Assembly: GCA_035295665.1 (NCBI GenBank)
Contig: DATGIQ010000082.1
Coordinates: forward strand, 1-12,972
Reading direction: 5' to 3'
Origin: DATGIQ01 sp035295665
GTDB lineage: Bacteria; Planctomycetota; Planctomycetia; Gemmatales; Gemmataceae
DNA: 12,972 nucleotides
Shown here: positions 1 to 7,454 of the stretch, piece after piece
Numbering within the stretch: the stretch's first letter is position 1
How the letters are laid out: every line of letters begins with the position of its first letter
Program-made: the position numbers and the translations under genes
Notes under the pieces: generated by a model
Seen by the model: the letters and a program-made list of their open reading frames with translations, nothing else
Database searches by the model: none
What the model was told of the DNA's origin: nothing

Positions 1-1
1 G

Positions 2-2905
2 ACCGGCGGTGCCAATGCCAGCGGCCCGGACAATGGTGTGCTCGGCTCCACGAGCACAGGGCGCAGTCCACGTCCACCGGCGGCCGTTCTCGTCCATCTC
101 CGGGATGTGGCCCACGTCGAGATGGGCGCCCTCAACTACAATCAAGCGGTCTTTTTCGATGGCCGGCCATCGGTCGGATTGGCCGTCTATCAGCTCCCCG
201 GCACAAACGCCCTGGACGTTGCCGACCATGTCCGCGCCCGCATGGAGGAGCTGAGCACGCGCTTCCCCGAAGGCATCGCGTACACCATCGGCTACGACAC
301 GACCCCCTTCATCCGCGAATCGATCAGCGAAGTCTTCAGGACCCTCTTCGACGCCATCCTGCTGGTGGCCATCGTGGTGCTGTTTTTCCTCCAGGATTGG
401 AAGGCGATGATCCTGCCGATGATCGATGTGCCGGTCTCGCTCATTGGCACCTTCGCCGTCATGGCCGCCCTGGGTTACAGTCTGAATAACATTTCGCTGT
501 TCGGACTGGTGCTGGCCATTGGCATCGTCGTCGATGATGCGATCGTCGTACTGGAGAACATCGAACGGCAAATGGCCCGAGGTCTCGATGTCCGCGCGGC
601 CACGCTCAAGGCGATGGAGGAGATCACCGGGCCGATCATCGCCATCACCCTCGTTCTCAGTGCCGTGTTTGTGCCCTGCGCGTTCATCAGCGGGATCACC
701 GGGCGATTCTTTCAGCAGTTTGCCGTGACGATCGCCGCCTCGACCATCATCTCGGCACTCAATGCCCTGACCATGACCCCTTCCCGGGCGCTCTTGATCC
801 TCAAGTCCGGAGTCCGGAGTCCGGAATCCGAGGTCAAGAAGGAGGCGTTGCCGTGGTGGATCTTCGGCCTGGCCGGCGGTTGGCTAACCTTCTCCTTCGG
901 GCCATCGCTGCTGCGTACCGGGGACTCCGTACTCAGTACGGAGAGGAACTCGTGGATGCTGTCTGCCGCCTGGTTCGTGCCGGGCATGCTGGCCGGCCTG
1001 GTATTTGGGTGGTTCGCCATTCGCCGCGTGAATGCAGTGCTCGGATGGATCTTCCGTGGCTTCAACGGCCTCTTTGAGGGAATGACGAGAGCCTACGGCT
1101 GGACCATTGGCAAGGCGATGCACCTGGCCGCTGTGGCATTGTTGTTTTACGGCGGGCTGCTGGTCCTGACCTGGTGGCAGTTCCAGCGCGCGCCCACCGG
1201 GTTCGTCCCGCAACAGGATATGGGTCGATGCCTGGCCGGCGTCCAGCTCCCCGACTCGGCCTCGCTGGGACGCACCAAGGAAATCATGCTTGCCGTTGAA
1301 AAGATCGCCCGCGAGATACCGGGCGTCGATCACACCATTGCCATCTGTGGCATCTCGTTCGTGCAGCAGGCCAACGGCCCCAATTTCGGCTCCCTGTTCA
1401 TCGTCCTCAAACCATTTGCCGAGCGACAGCGACCGGAGCTGAAGGATGAGGCAATCATGGCCCAGCTGCGGCGGCGCTGGCGCAGCGAAGTGATCGACGC
1501 GCAGACGGTCGTGTTCGGTGCTTCGCCGATCCCGGGTCTGAGCGTCGCGGGCGGCTTCAAGGTGATCATCGAGGACCGGGGCGGACTCGGCGTGCAGATG
1601 CTACAGACACAGAGCGATCGGCTGATCGGCCAATTACGTTCTGCCCCCGGTCTCGTTGGAGTCTCCACACAATTTCGCTCCGGCATTCCGCAGCTTTTCC
1701 TGGACATCGACTGGGACAAGGCCGCCGCCCTCGGGCTGTCGCCTGCGGACGTCAACCAGACGTTGGAGATTTTCCTGGGCTCCTCGTATGTGAACAGCTT
1801 CAACGAATTCGGCCGGCACTGGCAGGTGACGCTCCAGGCCGCGGGCCAATTCCGGTCGCATATCTCGGACATCAACCTGCTCCAGGTTCGTAACAAATGG
1901 GGCCAGATGGTCCCGATGGGGACGCTGGCGAGTGTGCGTGAGATCACCGGCCCCATCTTCATCAATCGCTACAACCTCTACACTGCCGCCCCCATCACCG
2001 GCAGTCTCCGGCCGGGAGCCAGCACAGGGACCATCATCGCAGAAGTGGACCGGACGGCCCGCGATGTCTTGCCGCGTTCCATGAAGGCAGACTGGACCGA
2101 GCTGATGTTCCTGCAAATCCTGGAAGGCAACACCACGCCGCCGCAAGTCGTGTTCGCGCTGTCGGTCCTGTTCGTGTTCCTGGCGCTGTCGGCCCTGTAC
2201 GAAAGCTGGACGTTGCCCTTGGCCGTCATTCTCGTCGTGCCCCTGTGCGTGCTCTGCTCGGTTACCGGCGTATGGGTCACGAATACATCGGTCAACATCT
2301 TCGTCCAGGTGGGCCTGGTGGTACTGGTGGGATTGGCGTGCAAGAATGCCATCCTCATCGTCGAGTTCGCTCGGGAAAAGCATGAAGCCGGCGCTCCCGT
2401 CCTGGAAGCGACCCGGGAAGCCGCACAGCTACGGTTGCGGCCGATCTTGATGACGTCGTTCGCCTTCATCCTGGGCGTTGTGCCCCTGGTGTTCGCTTCG
2501 GGGGCGGGAGCCGAGATGCGCCGCTCGCTGGGGACCGCGGTGTTCAGTGGCATGCTGGGGGTGACCGTCTTTGGCATCTTTCTGACGCCGGTGTTCTTCT
2601 ATGTCATTCAAGGGTTCGGCGAAACCAGACTCTTCGCCGCACCGCAGACACGCCTGGCCGTGTCCTGCACGTTGGGTCTGCTTCTCGGTCTGGCCGGCGG
2701 CTACCTGCTGGGCCGGCTCGGCGTGTTCCCGCGGCTCGGGGCCATTGTTGTGGGCGGCTGCGTCGGGCTGCTGGGCGTGCTGGCCGTTTATGGGTGGCGG
2801 GTGGCGCGCGGCGGCTGGCGGGTGGCAGAGCCCATTGGTTTTTCGACCACCCGCCAACCGCCACCCACCACGCCGGAACCGCCGCCCGGCACAGGGAGGT
2901 CCTGA
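2..2905 (+). CDS. RND (HAE1-type) efflux permease, first of a tandem pair, 5' end outside window
   Basis: This is an inner-membrane proton-driven exporter of hydrophobic or amphiphilic compounds that would work with an adaptor and an outer-membrane channel. The reading frame is open at the left edge, so 967 residues are seen. Alignment to the downstream paralogue suggests about 278 N-terminal residues lie outside. The visible part begins in a Gly/Ser/Asn-rich loop, followed by the rest of the first porter domain and the membrane helices. TM4 has the proton-relay pair Asp-Asp (codons at 533-538, in GIVVDDAIVVLENIERQM), and TM10 has the relay Lys (2342-2344, in GLACKNAILIVEF). Two helices that AcrB-type pumps lack lie between TM6 and TM7 (about 846-915 and 951-1030). 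After the usual RND end (about 2634) comes a tail of about 90 residues with two more hydrophobic segments and a Pro-rich end. It is probably co-transcribed with the next gene. The family is certain; the substrate is unknown. Confidence 0.95.
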   Translation, partial: TGGANASGPDNGVLGSTSTGRSPRPPAAVLVHLRDVAHVEMGALNYNQAVFFDGRPSVGLAVYQLPGTNALDVADHVRARMEELSTRFPEGIAYTIGYDTTPFIRESISEVFRTLFDAILLVAIVVLFFLQDWKAMILPMIDVPVSLIGTFAVMAALGYSLNNISLFGLVLAIGIVVDDAIVVLENIERQMARGLDVRAATLKAMEEITGPIIAITLVLSAVFVPCAFISGITGRFFQQFAVTIAASTIISALNALTMTPSRALLILKSGVRSPESEVKKEALPWWIFGLAGGWLTFSFGPSLLRTGDSVLSTERNSWMLSAAWFVPGMLAGLVFGWFAIRRVNAVLGWIFRGFNGLFEGMTRAYGWTIGKAMHLAAVALLFYGGLLVLTWWQFQRAPTGFVPQQDMGRCLAGVQLPDSASLGRTKEIMLAVEKIAREIPGVDHTIAICGISFVQQANGPNFGSLFIVLKPFAERQRPELKDEAIMAQLRRRWRSEVIDAQTVVFGASPIPGLSVAGGFKVIIEDRGGLGVQMLQTQSDRLIGQLRSAPGLVGVSTQFRSGIPQLFLDIDWDKAAALGLSPADVNQTLEIFLGSSYVNSFNEFGRHWQVTLQAAGQFRSHISDINLLQVRNKWGQMVPMGTLASVREITGPIFINRYNLYTAAPITGSLRPGASTGTIIAEVDRTARDVLPRSMKADWTELMFLQILEGNTTPPQVVFALSVLFVFLALSALYESWTLPLAVILVVPLCVLCSVTGVWVTNTSVNIFVQVGLVVLVGLACKNAILIVEFAREKHEAGAPVLEATREAAQLRLRPILMTSFAFILGVVPLVFASGAGAEMRRSLGTAVFSGMLGVTVFGIFLTPVFFYVIQGFGETRLFAAPQTRLAVSCTLGLLLGLAGGYLLGRLGVFPRLGAIVVGGCVGLLGVLAVYGWRVARGGWRVAEPIGFSTTRQPPPTTPEPPPGTGRS
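805..832 (+). repeat. Heptamer tandem repeat GTCCGGA inside the first RND gene
   Basis: Three perfect copies of GTCCGGA (805-811, 812-818, 819-825) are followed by a degenerate copy, ATCCGAG (826-832). They are read in frame as SGVRSPESEV in the cytoplasmic linker after TM6. The paralogous gene has a linker of the same length here but no heptamers. Tracts of this kind recur between genes in some planctomycete genomes (general recollection, not checked). Confidence 0.8.
912..945 (+). repeat. GTACTCAGTAC-type palindromic repeat inside the first RND gene
   Basis: Within this stretch CCGTACTCAGTACGG (927-941) is a palindrome with 7-base arms around one central C. It is read in frame as part of GDSVLSTERN between the two extra membrane helices. 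The same element, in a fuller form, sits at the homologous place in the second RND gene (4652-4686). Confidence 0.7.
2791..2870 (+). repeat. GGGTGGCGGGTGGC repeat with long hairpin at the 3' end of the first RND gene
   Basis: Units of GGGTGGCG occur on the left (2791-2826), and their inverse, CCACCCGCC and CCGCCACCCA, on the right (2847-2869). Arms 2810-2825 and 2847-2862 pair over 15 of 16 positions, with one C/A mismatch and a 21-base loop. The stretch is coding (WRVARGGWRVA and then TTRQPPPTT) and ends about 23 bases before the ribosome binding site of the next gene. It could be a dispersed palindromic repeat that was captured as coding sequence. As RNA it could slow decay or hinder translation of the downstream gene (inference). 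Confidence 0.75.
2893..2899 (+). promoter_or_regulatory. Ribosome binding site of the second RND gene
   Basis: AGGGAGG lies inside the last codons of the upstream gene, 9 bases before the GTG at 2909. It supports the GTG start and suggests translational coupling, because the upstream stop codon (2903-2905) lies between it and the GTG. Confidence 0.75.
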
Positions 2906-2908
2906 GTC

Positions 2909-5900
2909 GTGCTGTCGCGCTTCTTCATCGATCGGCCGATTTTTGCAACGGTCGTCTCCGCGGTGATCGTCCTGGCAGGGCTGGTGGCGTACTCAGCCCT
3001 ACCGGTGGCGCAGTACCCGGAGGTGGCTCCGCCCACGGTGCAGGTGACCGCTTCCTACCCCGGAGCCAATGCCCTGACGGTCCGCGACACCGTGGCCGCA
3101 CCCATCGAGGAGCAGGTCAGCGGCGTCGAGGGCATGTTGTACATGTCTTCCACTTCCACCAACGACGGCACCTATTCCTTGACCGTTACCTTCAAGGCAG
3201 GCATGGATTCAGACATGGCCCAGGTGCTGGTGCAGAACCGCGTTTCTCTGGCCTTGCCAGTCATTCCGCCGCTGGTGCAAAACGAGGGCATCACCGTTCG
3301 CAAAATGTCCCCGAGCACCCTGATGATCGTCAACCTCGTCTCTCCGGACAATAGCCATGATGCCACCTTCCTCAGCAACTACGCCACGATTTATGTGAAG
3401 GACGAGCTGGGCCGGCTGGATGGCGTCGCCGGCATCACTTACCTGGGCCAGCGCGATTACAGCTTGCGCGCCTGGCTCGATCCCGATCGGCTGGCGGCGC
3501 TCAAGCTGGGAGCTATGGACGTCGTCACCGCCATCGCCGAGCAAAATATCCAGGTAGCGGCGGGGCAGATCGGCCAGCCGCCCGCTTCCCGTGCCCAGCA
3601 ATTTCAGCTCACCATCAATACCAGGGGCCGGCTCACCCAGCCGGAAGAATTTGCTGCGATCGTCGTCAAGGCCGCCCAGGTCAATCCGACGGTGCAGTCC
3701 TCGACGAGTGGCTCCAGCGACCAGACCGGCTCCAGCCCGCAAGGCGGCTCGAGTTCCGCCGGGACCGCAACCGGCGCGAATGGCAGCACGCCCCCTGCGA
3801 CTGGCATTGTCTATTTGCGTGATGTGGTAACGCACACCCCCGACGGCCAGCCACGCATCGAGCTCGGCTCGCAGCAGTATGACCAGATCTGCACGCTCGA
3901 CCGCCACCCTTCCGTGGCCTTGTCCATCTACCAGCTCCCTGGCTCCAATGCTCTTTCCACGGCCGATCGGGTGCGTGCCAAGATGCAGGAACTCAAGATC
4001 GGCTTTCCCGAAGGAATCGATTACCAGATTGTCTATGATACGACACCGTTCATCCGTGAATCGATTGCCGAGGTCCGCCGCACCTTGGTCGTGGCCGTGA
4101 TCCTGGTGGCCATCGTCGTGCTGTTTTTCTTGCAGGATTGGAAGGCGATGATCCTGCCGATGATCGACGTGCCGGTCTCGCTCATCGGCACCTTCGCCGT
4201 CATGGCCGCCCTCGGATTTACTCTGAACAACCTGACATTGTTCGGATTGGTGCTGGCCATCGGCATCGTCGTCGATGATGCAATTGTCGTATTGGAAAAC
4301 ATCGAGCGGCAGATGGCCAAGGGCCTGGAGGTGCGCACGGCCACCATCAAGGCGATGGAGGAGATTACCGGTCCCGTCCTCGCCATCACGCTCGTCCTGA
4401 GTGCGGTCTTTATCCCTTGCTGCTTCCTGGGGGGCGTCAGCGGGCAATTCTTCCGGCAATTCGCGGTGACGATCGCCGCCTCGACGATTATCTCCGCGAT
4501 CAACGCGCTGACCATGACCCCTTCCCGGGCCGTCTTGATCTTCAAGACGGAGCAGACAGCGGCCGGCCACGAGCATCGGCGCGAGGCGCTGCCGTGGTGG
4601 ATCTTCGGCGTGGTCGGTGGCTGGCTCACCTTCACCTTCGGGCCGGCGTTTCTGAGTACCGAGTACTCGATACTCAGTACGGAGAGGTCCTCCTGGCTTG
4701 TGTCCGCGGCCTGGTTCATCCCGGGTGCGCTGGTTGGTGGGGTGCTGGGTTGGCTTTTGATTCGGCCGATCAACGCCGCGCTGGGTTGGGTCTTTCGTGG
4801 CTTCAATCGCCTCTTCGACCGCGTCACGGCATTCTATGGCCGAACGGTCGCTGGTGTGCTGCGCGTGAGCGTGGTCGCTCTGGTTTTCTACGGCGGCTTG
4901 CTCGTGCTCACCGGCTGGCAGTTTGCCCGTGCTCCGACCGGCTTTATTCCGCAGCAGGATAAAGGCTACCTGATCCTCAACGTGCAGCTTCCGGATGCCG
5001 CCGCGGTGGACCGGACGCAACGCATTCTCGACCGCGTTGAGCGGGTGGCCCTGGATACGCCGGGGGTCGAACACACGCTCGGTGTGGCGGGCCGGTCGCT
5101 GATCCTGAACGCCAACGCACCCAATCTCGCTTCGATGTACGTCATTCTCAAGGAGTTTAGCGCACGGGAACGCGGTGGGCTGAGTGCGGACGCCATTGCC
5201 GCTCGATTGCAAGAGCGTTGCCAAAAAGAGGTCCGGGGCGGGCTGGTAACGACGTTCGGGGGACCGCCAGTTGAGGGATTGGGGACGACCGCCGGCTTCA
5301 AGCTCATCGTCGAGGACCGGGGCGGTCTCGGCCAGGATGAATTGCAGCGGGCCACCGAGCAACTTGTCAGCCGGGGCAATCGGACGCCAGGCTTGGTGGG
5401 CCTTTTCAGTGGCTCGCGGGCCAGCACACCCTGGCTCTACCTCGACATCGACCGGACCAAGTGCATGGCCCTGGGAATTCCGGTCAGCGAGGTGTTCAAC
5501 ACGCTTCAGGTTTACCTGGGCTCGTACTATGTCAACAATTTCAATAGTTTTGGCCGGACCTGGCAGGTCGTCGTCCAGGCCGATCAGGAATTCCGTGATC
5601 GCGTAGCCGATATCCGCAAGCTTCAGGTGAAAACCAACCAAGGGCAGATGGTTCGGCTCGGGACGCTTCTGGATGTGCATGATACGAGCGGACCGGTGAT
5701 GCTACTGCGCTACAATCTCTATTCCGCGGCGGCGGTCACCGGCAACCCCGGGCCGAACACCAGCTCGGGCCGGGCGATCACGCTGGTGCAGCAGGTCGCC
5801 GACCAGGCATTGCCACGGTCGATGGCTTACGACTGGACGGAGCTGACTTACCTCCAGCTCCAGGCAGGCAACACTGCCCTGGCCGCCTTTGCGCTGGCGG

Positions 5901-6382
5901 TGGTATTCGTGTTCCTGGTGTTGGCGGCCCTGTACGAGAGCTGGTCGCTGCCCTTGGCCGTCATCCTGGTCGTGCCCATGTGCCTGCTCTGCTCCATCGG
6001 CGGCGTGGAGTTGGCCGGGTCGGAGGTGACCATTTTCACCGAGATTGGATTCGTGGTATTGGTCGGGCTGGCGTGCAAGAATGCCATCCTCATTGTCGAG
6101 TTCGCCAAGCAGCTCCAAGAGACGGGGGTATCCCGGCGGGAGGCAGTATTGGAGGCATCGCGGTTACGGCTGCGGCCAATCGTGATGACCTCGTTCGCCT
6201 TCATCCTGGGGGTGGTGCCGCTGGTACTGGCCATCGGAGCCGGGGCTGAGATGCGCCAGGCGTTGGGCCTGGCCGTATTCAGTGGCATGCTCGGGGTCAC
6301 GCTCTTCGGAATCTTCTTGACGCCGGTGTTCTACGATGTCATCCGCCGGTTCGATGAGCGACAGGCGCCGGTTAGCCGGTGA
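2909..6382 (+). CDS. RND (HAE1-type) efflux permease, second of a tandem pair, complete
   Basis: This is a complete 1157-residue inner-membrane drug/proton antiporter. The GTG start gives the standard RND N-terminus (MLSRFFIDRPIFATVV). TM1 is about 10-30, porter domains about 35-390 and 672-985, and TM2-6 about 391-545. TM4 carries Asp456-Asp457 and TM10 carries Lys1057 (GLACKNAILIVEF), so the proton relay is intact. It is about 110 residues longer than typical AcrB-like pumps (about 1045). The excess comes partly from a Gly/Ser/Thr-rich periplasmic insert (about 262-298) and partly from an added pair of helices (about 561-582 and 595-619) between TM6 and TM7, joined by a repeat-derived linker (LSTEYSILSTE). 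It starts 3 bases after the upstream paralogue ends, as in MdtB/MdtC-type pairs that form mixed trimers; a mixed trimer here is inferred. The gene ends 23 bases from the convergent HAD gene. Substrate unknown. Confidence 0.97.
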   Translation: MLSRFFIDRPIFATVVSAVIVLAGLVAYSALPVAQYPEVAPPTVQVTASYPGANALTVRDTVAAPIEEQVSGVEGMLYMSSTSTNDGTYSLTVTFKAGMDSDMAQVLVQNRVSLALPVIPPLVQNEGITVRKMSPSTLMIVNLVSPDNSHDATFLSNYATIYVKDELGRLDGVAGITYLGQRDYSLRAWLDPDRLAALKLGAMDVVTAIAEQNIQVAAGQIGQPPASRAQQFQLTINTRGRLTQPEEFAAIVVKAAQVNPTVQSSTSGSSDQTGSSPQGGSSSAGTATGANGSTPPATGIVYLRDVVTHTPDGQPRIELGSQQYDQICTLDRHPSVALSIYQLPGSNALSTADRVRAKMQELKIGFPEGIDYQIVYDTTPFIRESIAEVRRTLVVAVILVAIVVLFFLQDWKAMILPMIDVPVSLIGTFAVMAALGFTLNNLTLFGLVLAIGIVVDDAIVVLENIERQMAKGLEVRTATIKAMEEITGPVLAITLVLSAVFIPCCFLGGVSGQFFRQFAVTIAASTIISAINALTMTPSRAVLIFKTEQTAAGHEHRREALPWWIFGVVGGWLTFTFGPAFLSTEYSILSTERSSWLVSAAWFIPGALVGGVLGWLLIRPINAALGWVFRGFNRLFDRVTAFYGRTVAGVLRVSVVALVFYGGLLVLTGWQFARAPTGFIPQQDKGYLILNVQLPDAAAVDRTQRILDRVERVALDTPGVEHTLGVAGRSLILNANAPNLASMYVILKEFSARERGGLSADAIAARLQERCQKEVRGGLVTTFGGPPVEGLGTTAGFKLIVEDRGGLGQDELQRATEQLVSRGNRTPGLVGLFSGSRASTPWLYLDIDRTKCMALGIPVSEVFNTLQVYLGSYYVNNFNSFGRTWQVVVQADQEFRDRVADIRKLQVKTNQGQMVRLGTLLDVHDTSGPVMLLRYNLYSAAAVTGNPGPNTSSGRAITLVQQVADQALPRSMAYDWTELTYLQLQAGNTALAAFALAVVFVFLVLAALYESWSLPLAVILVVPMCLLCSIGGVELAGSEVTIFTEIGFVVLVGLACKNAILIVEFAKQLQETGVSRREAVLEASRLRLRPIVMTSFAFILGVVPLVLAIGAGAEMRQALGLAVFSGMLGVTLFGIFLTPVFYDVIRRFDERQAPVSR
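4652..4686 (+). repeat. GAGTACTC/GTACTCAGTAC palindromic repeat inside the second RND gene
   Basis: The stretch contains GAGTACC, the perfect 8-base palindrome GAGTACTC (4661-4668), and ATACTCAGTAC, all in frame as LSTEYSILSTER. It is the counterpart of the element at 912-945 in the first RND gene and is closer to a regular tandem form. It lies in the loop joining the two extra helices. Confidence 0.7.
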
Positions 6383-6405
6383 GGAATCTGCCGAAATCGG
6401 TGGCA

Positions 6406-7143
6406 TCAAGTGGTTGCGGGGTTATCGGTCCCCGGTGCCGCCCGGATTCCGATTTCGTCCACATGGCGTAGCAAGTCTGCCGGATCCTGATAAACACGGT
6501 AAGCTCCCGCCCGCTCCAATTCATCCTGGCCATAGCCGCCGGAAAGCAAGCCCACGCCCAACGCCCGCGCCCGCCGTGCCGCAAGCAAGTCCCACACACT
6601 ATCCCCCACTACCACCGAATCGGCAATCGCAATCCCAAGCTGTTCTGCCGCCGCCAGGAACAGATCCGGATCGGGCTTGGCGTGTGCGACCTGATCGCGG
6701 GTCACGATCGGAATGCCCGCTGGGACGCCGAGTGACTCTAAGGTCGGACGAGCACTGTCGATCCGCGCGCTGGTGGCGATGGCCCACGGGACACCGGCCT
6801 GCGTCAAATAGGCTAGCAGTTCGCGCGCGCCAGGTAGCGGACGGACCTGGTCGGCCAGGCGGGCGTAGGCTTCTCCATGCAAGCGCATTAGCCGGCTCGC
6901 CTCTTCCGCGGTCACCGCGTGGCCCGTTTCTCGGAGGATGGCATTGGCCATCAGCCCGCCGCTCATGCCGATGCGACGGTGAATGGTCCAGACGGCCAGC
7001 TTGATGCCCACACTGGCCAACGCTTCGTGCCAGGCCAGAACATGCTGATAAACACTGTCCACGAGGGTCCCGTCCAGGTCGAACAAGAAAGCCGTCCGGC
7101 CGGGCTCCAGGCCCGGGAAAGGGCCTGCCGGTGACTGAGTCAT
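6406..7143 (-). CDS. HAD-family hydrolase (phosphoglycolate phosphatase / phosphoglucomutase-like)
   Basis: This 245-residue cytoplasmic protein is of the HAD-IA type with all four motifs. Motif I is DLDGTLVDS with nucleophile Asp22 and acid/base Asp24, and motif II is Thr124-Ser125 in AIATSA. Motif III is Lys156 in AHAKPDPDLF, and motif IV is VVGDSVWD with Asp181 and Asp185. Residues about 31-110 form a helical cap (C1 type) between motifs I and II, which fits small phosphorylated substrates. The ATG start is supported by AAGGAGGA 5 bases upstream (7149-7156 on this strand). The gene converges on the RND operon and diverges from the dehydrogenase gene. Members of this subfamily dephosphorylate 2-phosphoglycolate or sugar phosphates, or act as phosphoglucomutases; the sequence alone does not choose between these, and the neighbours suggest no pathway. 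Confidence 0.93.
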   Translation of the reverse strand: MTQSPAGPFPGLEPGRTAFLFDLDGTLVDSVYQHVLAWHEALASVGIKLAVWTIHRRIGMSGGLMANAILRETGHAVTAEEASRLMRLHGEAYARLADQVRPLPGARELLAYLTQAGVPWAIATSARIDSARPTLESLGVPAGIPIVTRDQVAHAKPDPDLFLAAAEQLGIAIADSVVVGDSVWDLLAARRARALGVGLLSGGYGQDELERAGAYRVYQDPADLLRHVDEIGIRAAPGTDNPATT

Positions 7144-7191
7144 GGGAATCCTCCTTCACTCTATCCCCGTTCGGAACTCGGCCGCAAACAA

Positions 7192-7240
7192 GCCTGACGC
7201 ACTAGTGAAGGGTCGCGCGACCTTCGCTGGCGCGTCAAGC
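7192..7240. repeat. Nested inverted repeat in divergent promoter region
   Basis: Outer arms GCCTGACGC (7192-7200) and GCGTCAAGC (7232-7240) pair at 8 of 9 positions. Inside them AGTGAAGG (7204-7211) pairs with CCTTCGCT (7221-7228), allowing one G-T pair, around a GTCGCGCGA core. There is no T-run after it on either strand. It could be an operator for one or both divergent genes or a leftover palindromic repeat. Confidence 0.4.
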
Positions 7241-7370
7241 TTGTGCAGGATCATGGCAGACATTCGCACGACGCGCCAAGTCCAGTCCAAGGCCCTAACA
7301 CTCGCTTCGGGCATTTCCGGTTATCTCTCCGTGATTGGGGGCAATCTCCCCTCATCAACGCGATTCGGCT

Positions 7371-7376
7371 TATAAT
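7371..7376 (+). promoter_or_regulatory. Candidate -10 box of the dehydrogenase gene
   Basis: A perfect TATAAT lies 78 bases before the ATG at 7455, in a GC-rich stretch where such a hexamer is unlikely by chance. No good TTGACA-like -35 box is seen about 17 bases upstream, so it may need an activator. Transcription would start near 7383, giving a leader of about 70 bases. Confidence 0.5.
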
Positions 7377-7454
7377 CCACCCAAGAGGCCTGGCTGCAAA
7401 GGGCAGGGGGGATCACCGCCGTAGTCGCGGCTAACCGTGCGTGAGGGAATAGAG

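Larger units (their letters stand above)
7144..7454. other. Divergent intergenic region between HAD hydrolase and dehydrogenase genes
   Basis: I see no convincing gene in these 311 bases; the short open frames lack family resemblance. The region should carry the promoters of both flanking genes. It contains the HAD ribosome binding site, an imperfect inverted repeat (7192-7240), a TATAAT box (7371-7376), and a GAGGGA ribosome binding site (7443-7448) before the ATG at 7455. Confidence 0.7.

Noticed and set aside
1634..2383. A 249-codon minus-strand frame within the first RND gene
   Set aside because: It lies wholly inside the pump gene in a mirror frame, with low-complexity His/Arg/Gln-rich translation and no family resemblance.
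3209..5680. An 823-codon open frame on the minus strand opposite the second RND gene
   Set aside because: It is a mirror frame of a high-GC gene whose plus-strand product is an unmistakable RND pump. Its translation is rich in Arg, His, Asp and Gln with no recognisable domain or membrane pattern.
6383..6405. Small CCGA-AA-TCGG hairpin between the convergent RND and HAD genes as a two-way terminator
   Set aside because: The stem is only about 4 base pairs, with a bulge beyond it and no T-run on either side. It is too weak to call.
7142..7375. Short plus-strand frames in the HAD-dehydrogenase intergenic region as small genes
   Set aside because: They have no ribosome binding site suited to their starts, no hydrophobic or conserved features, and they overlap the HAD start and the likely promoter.
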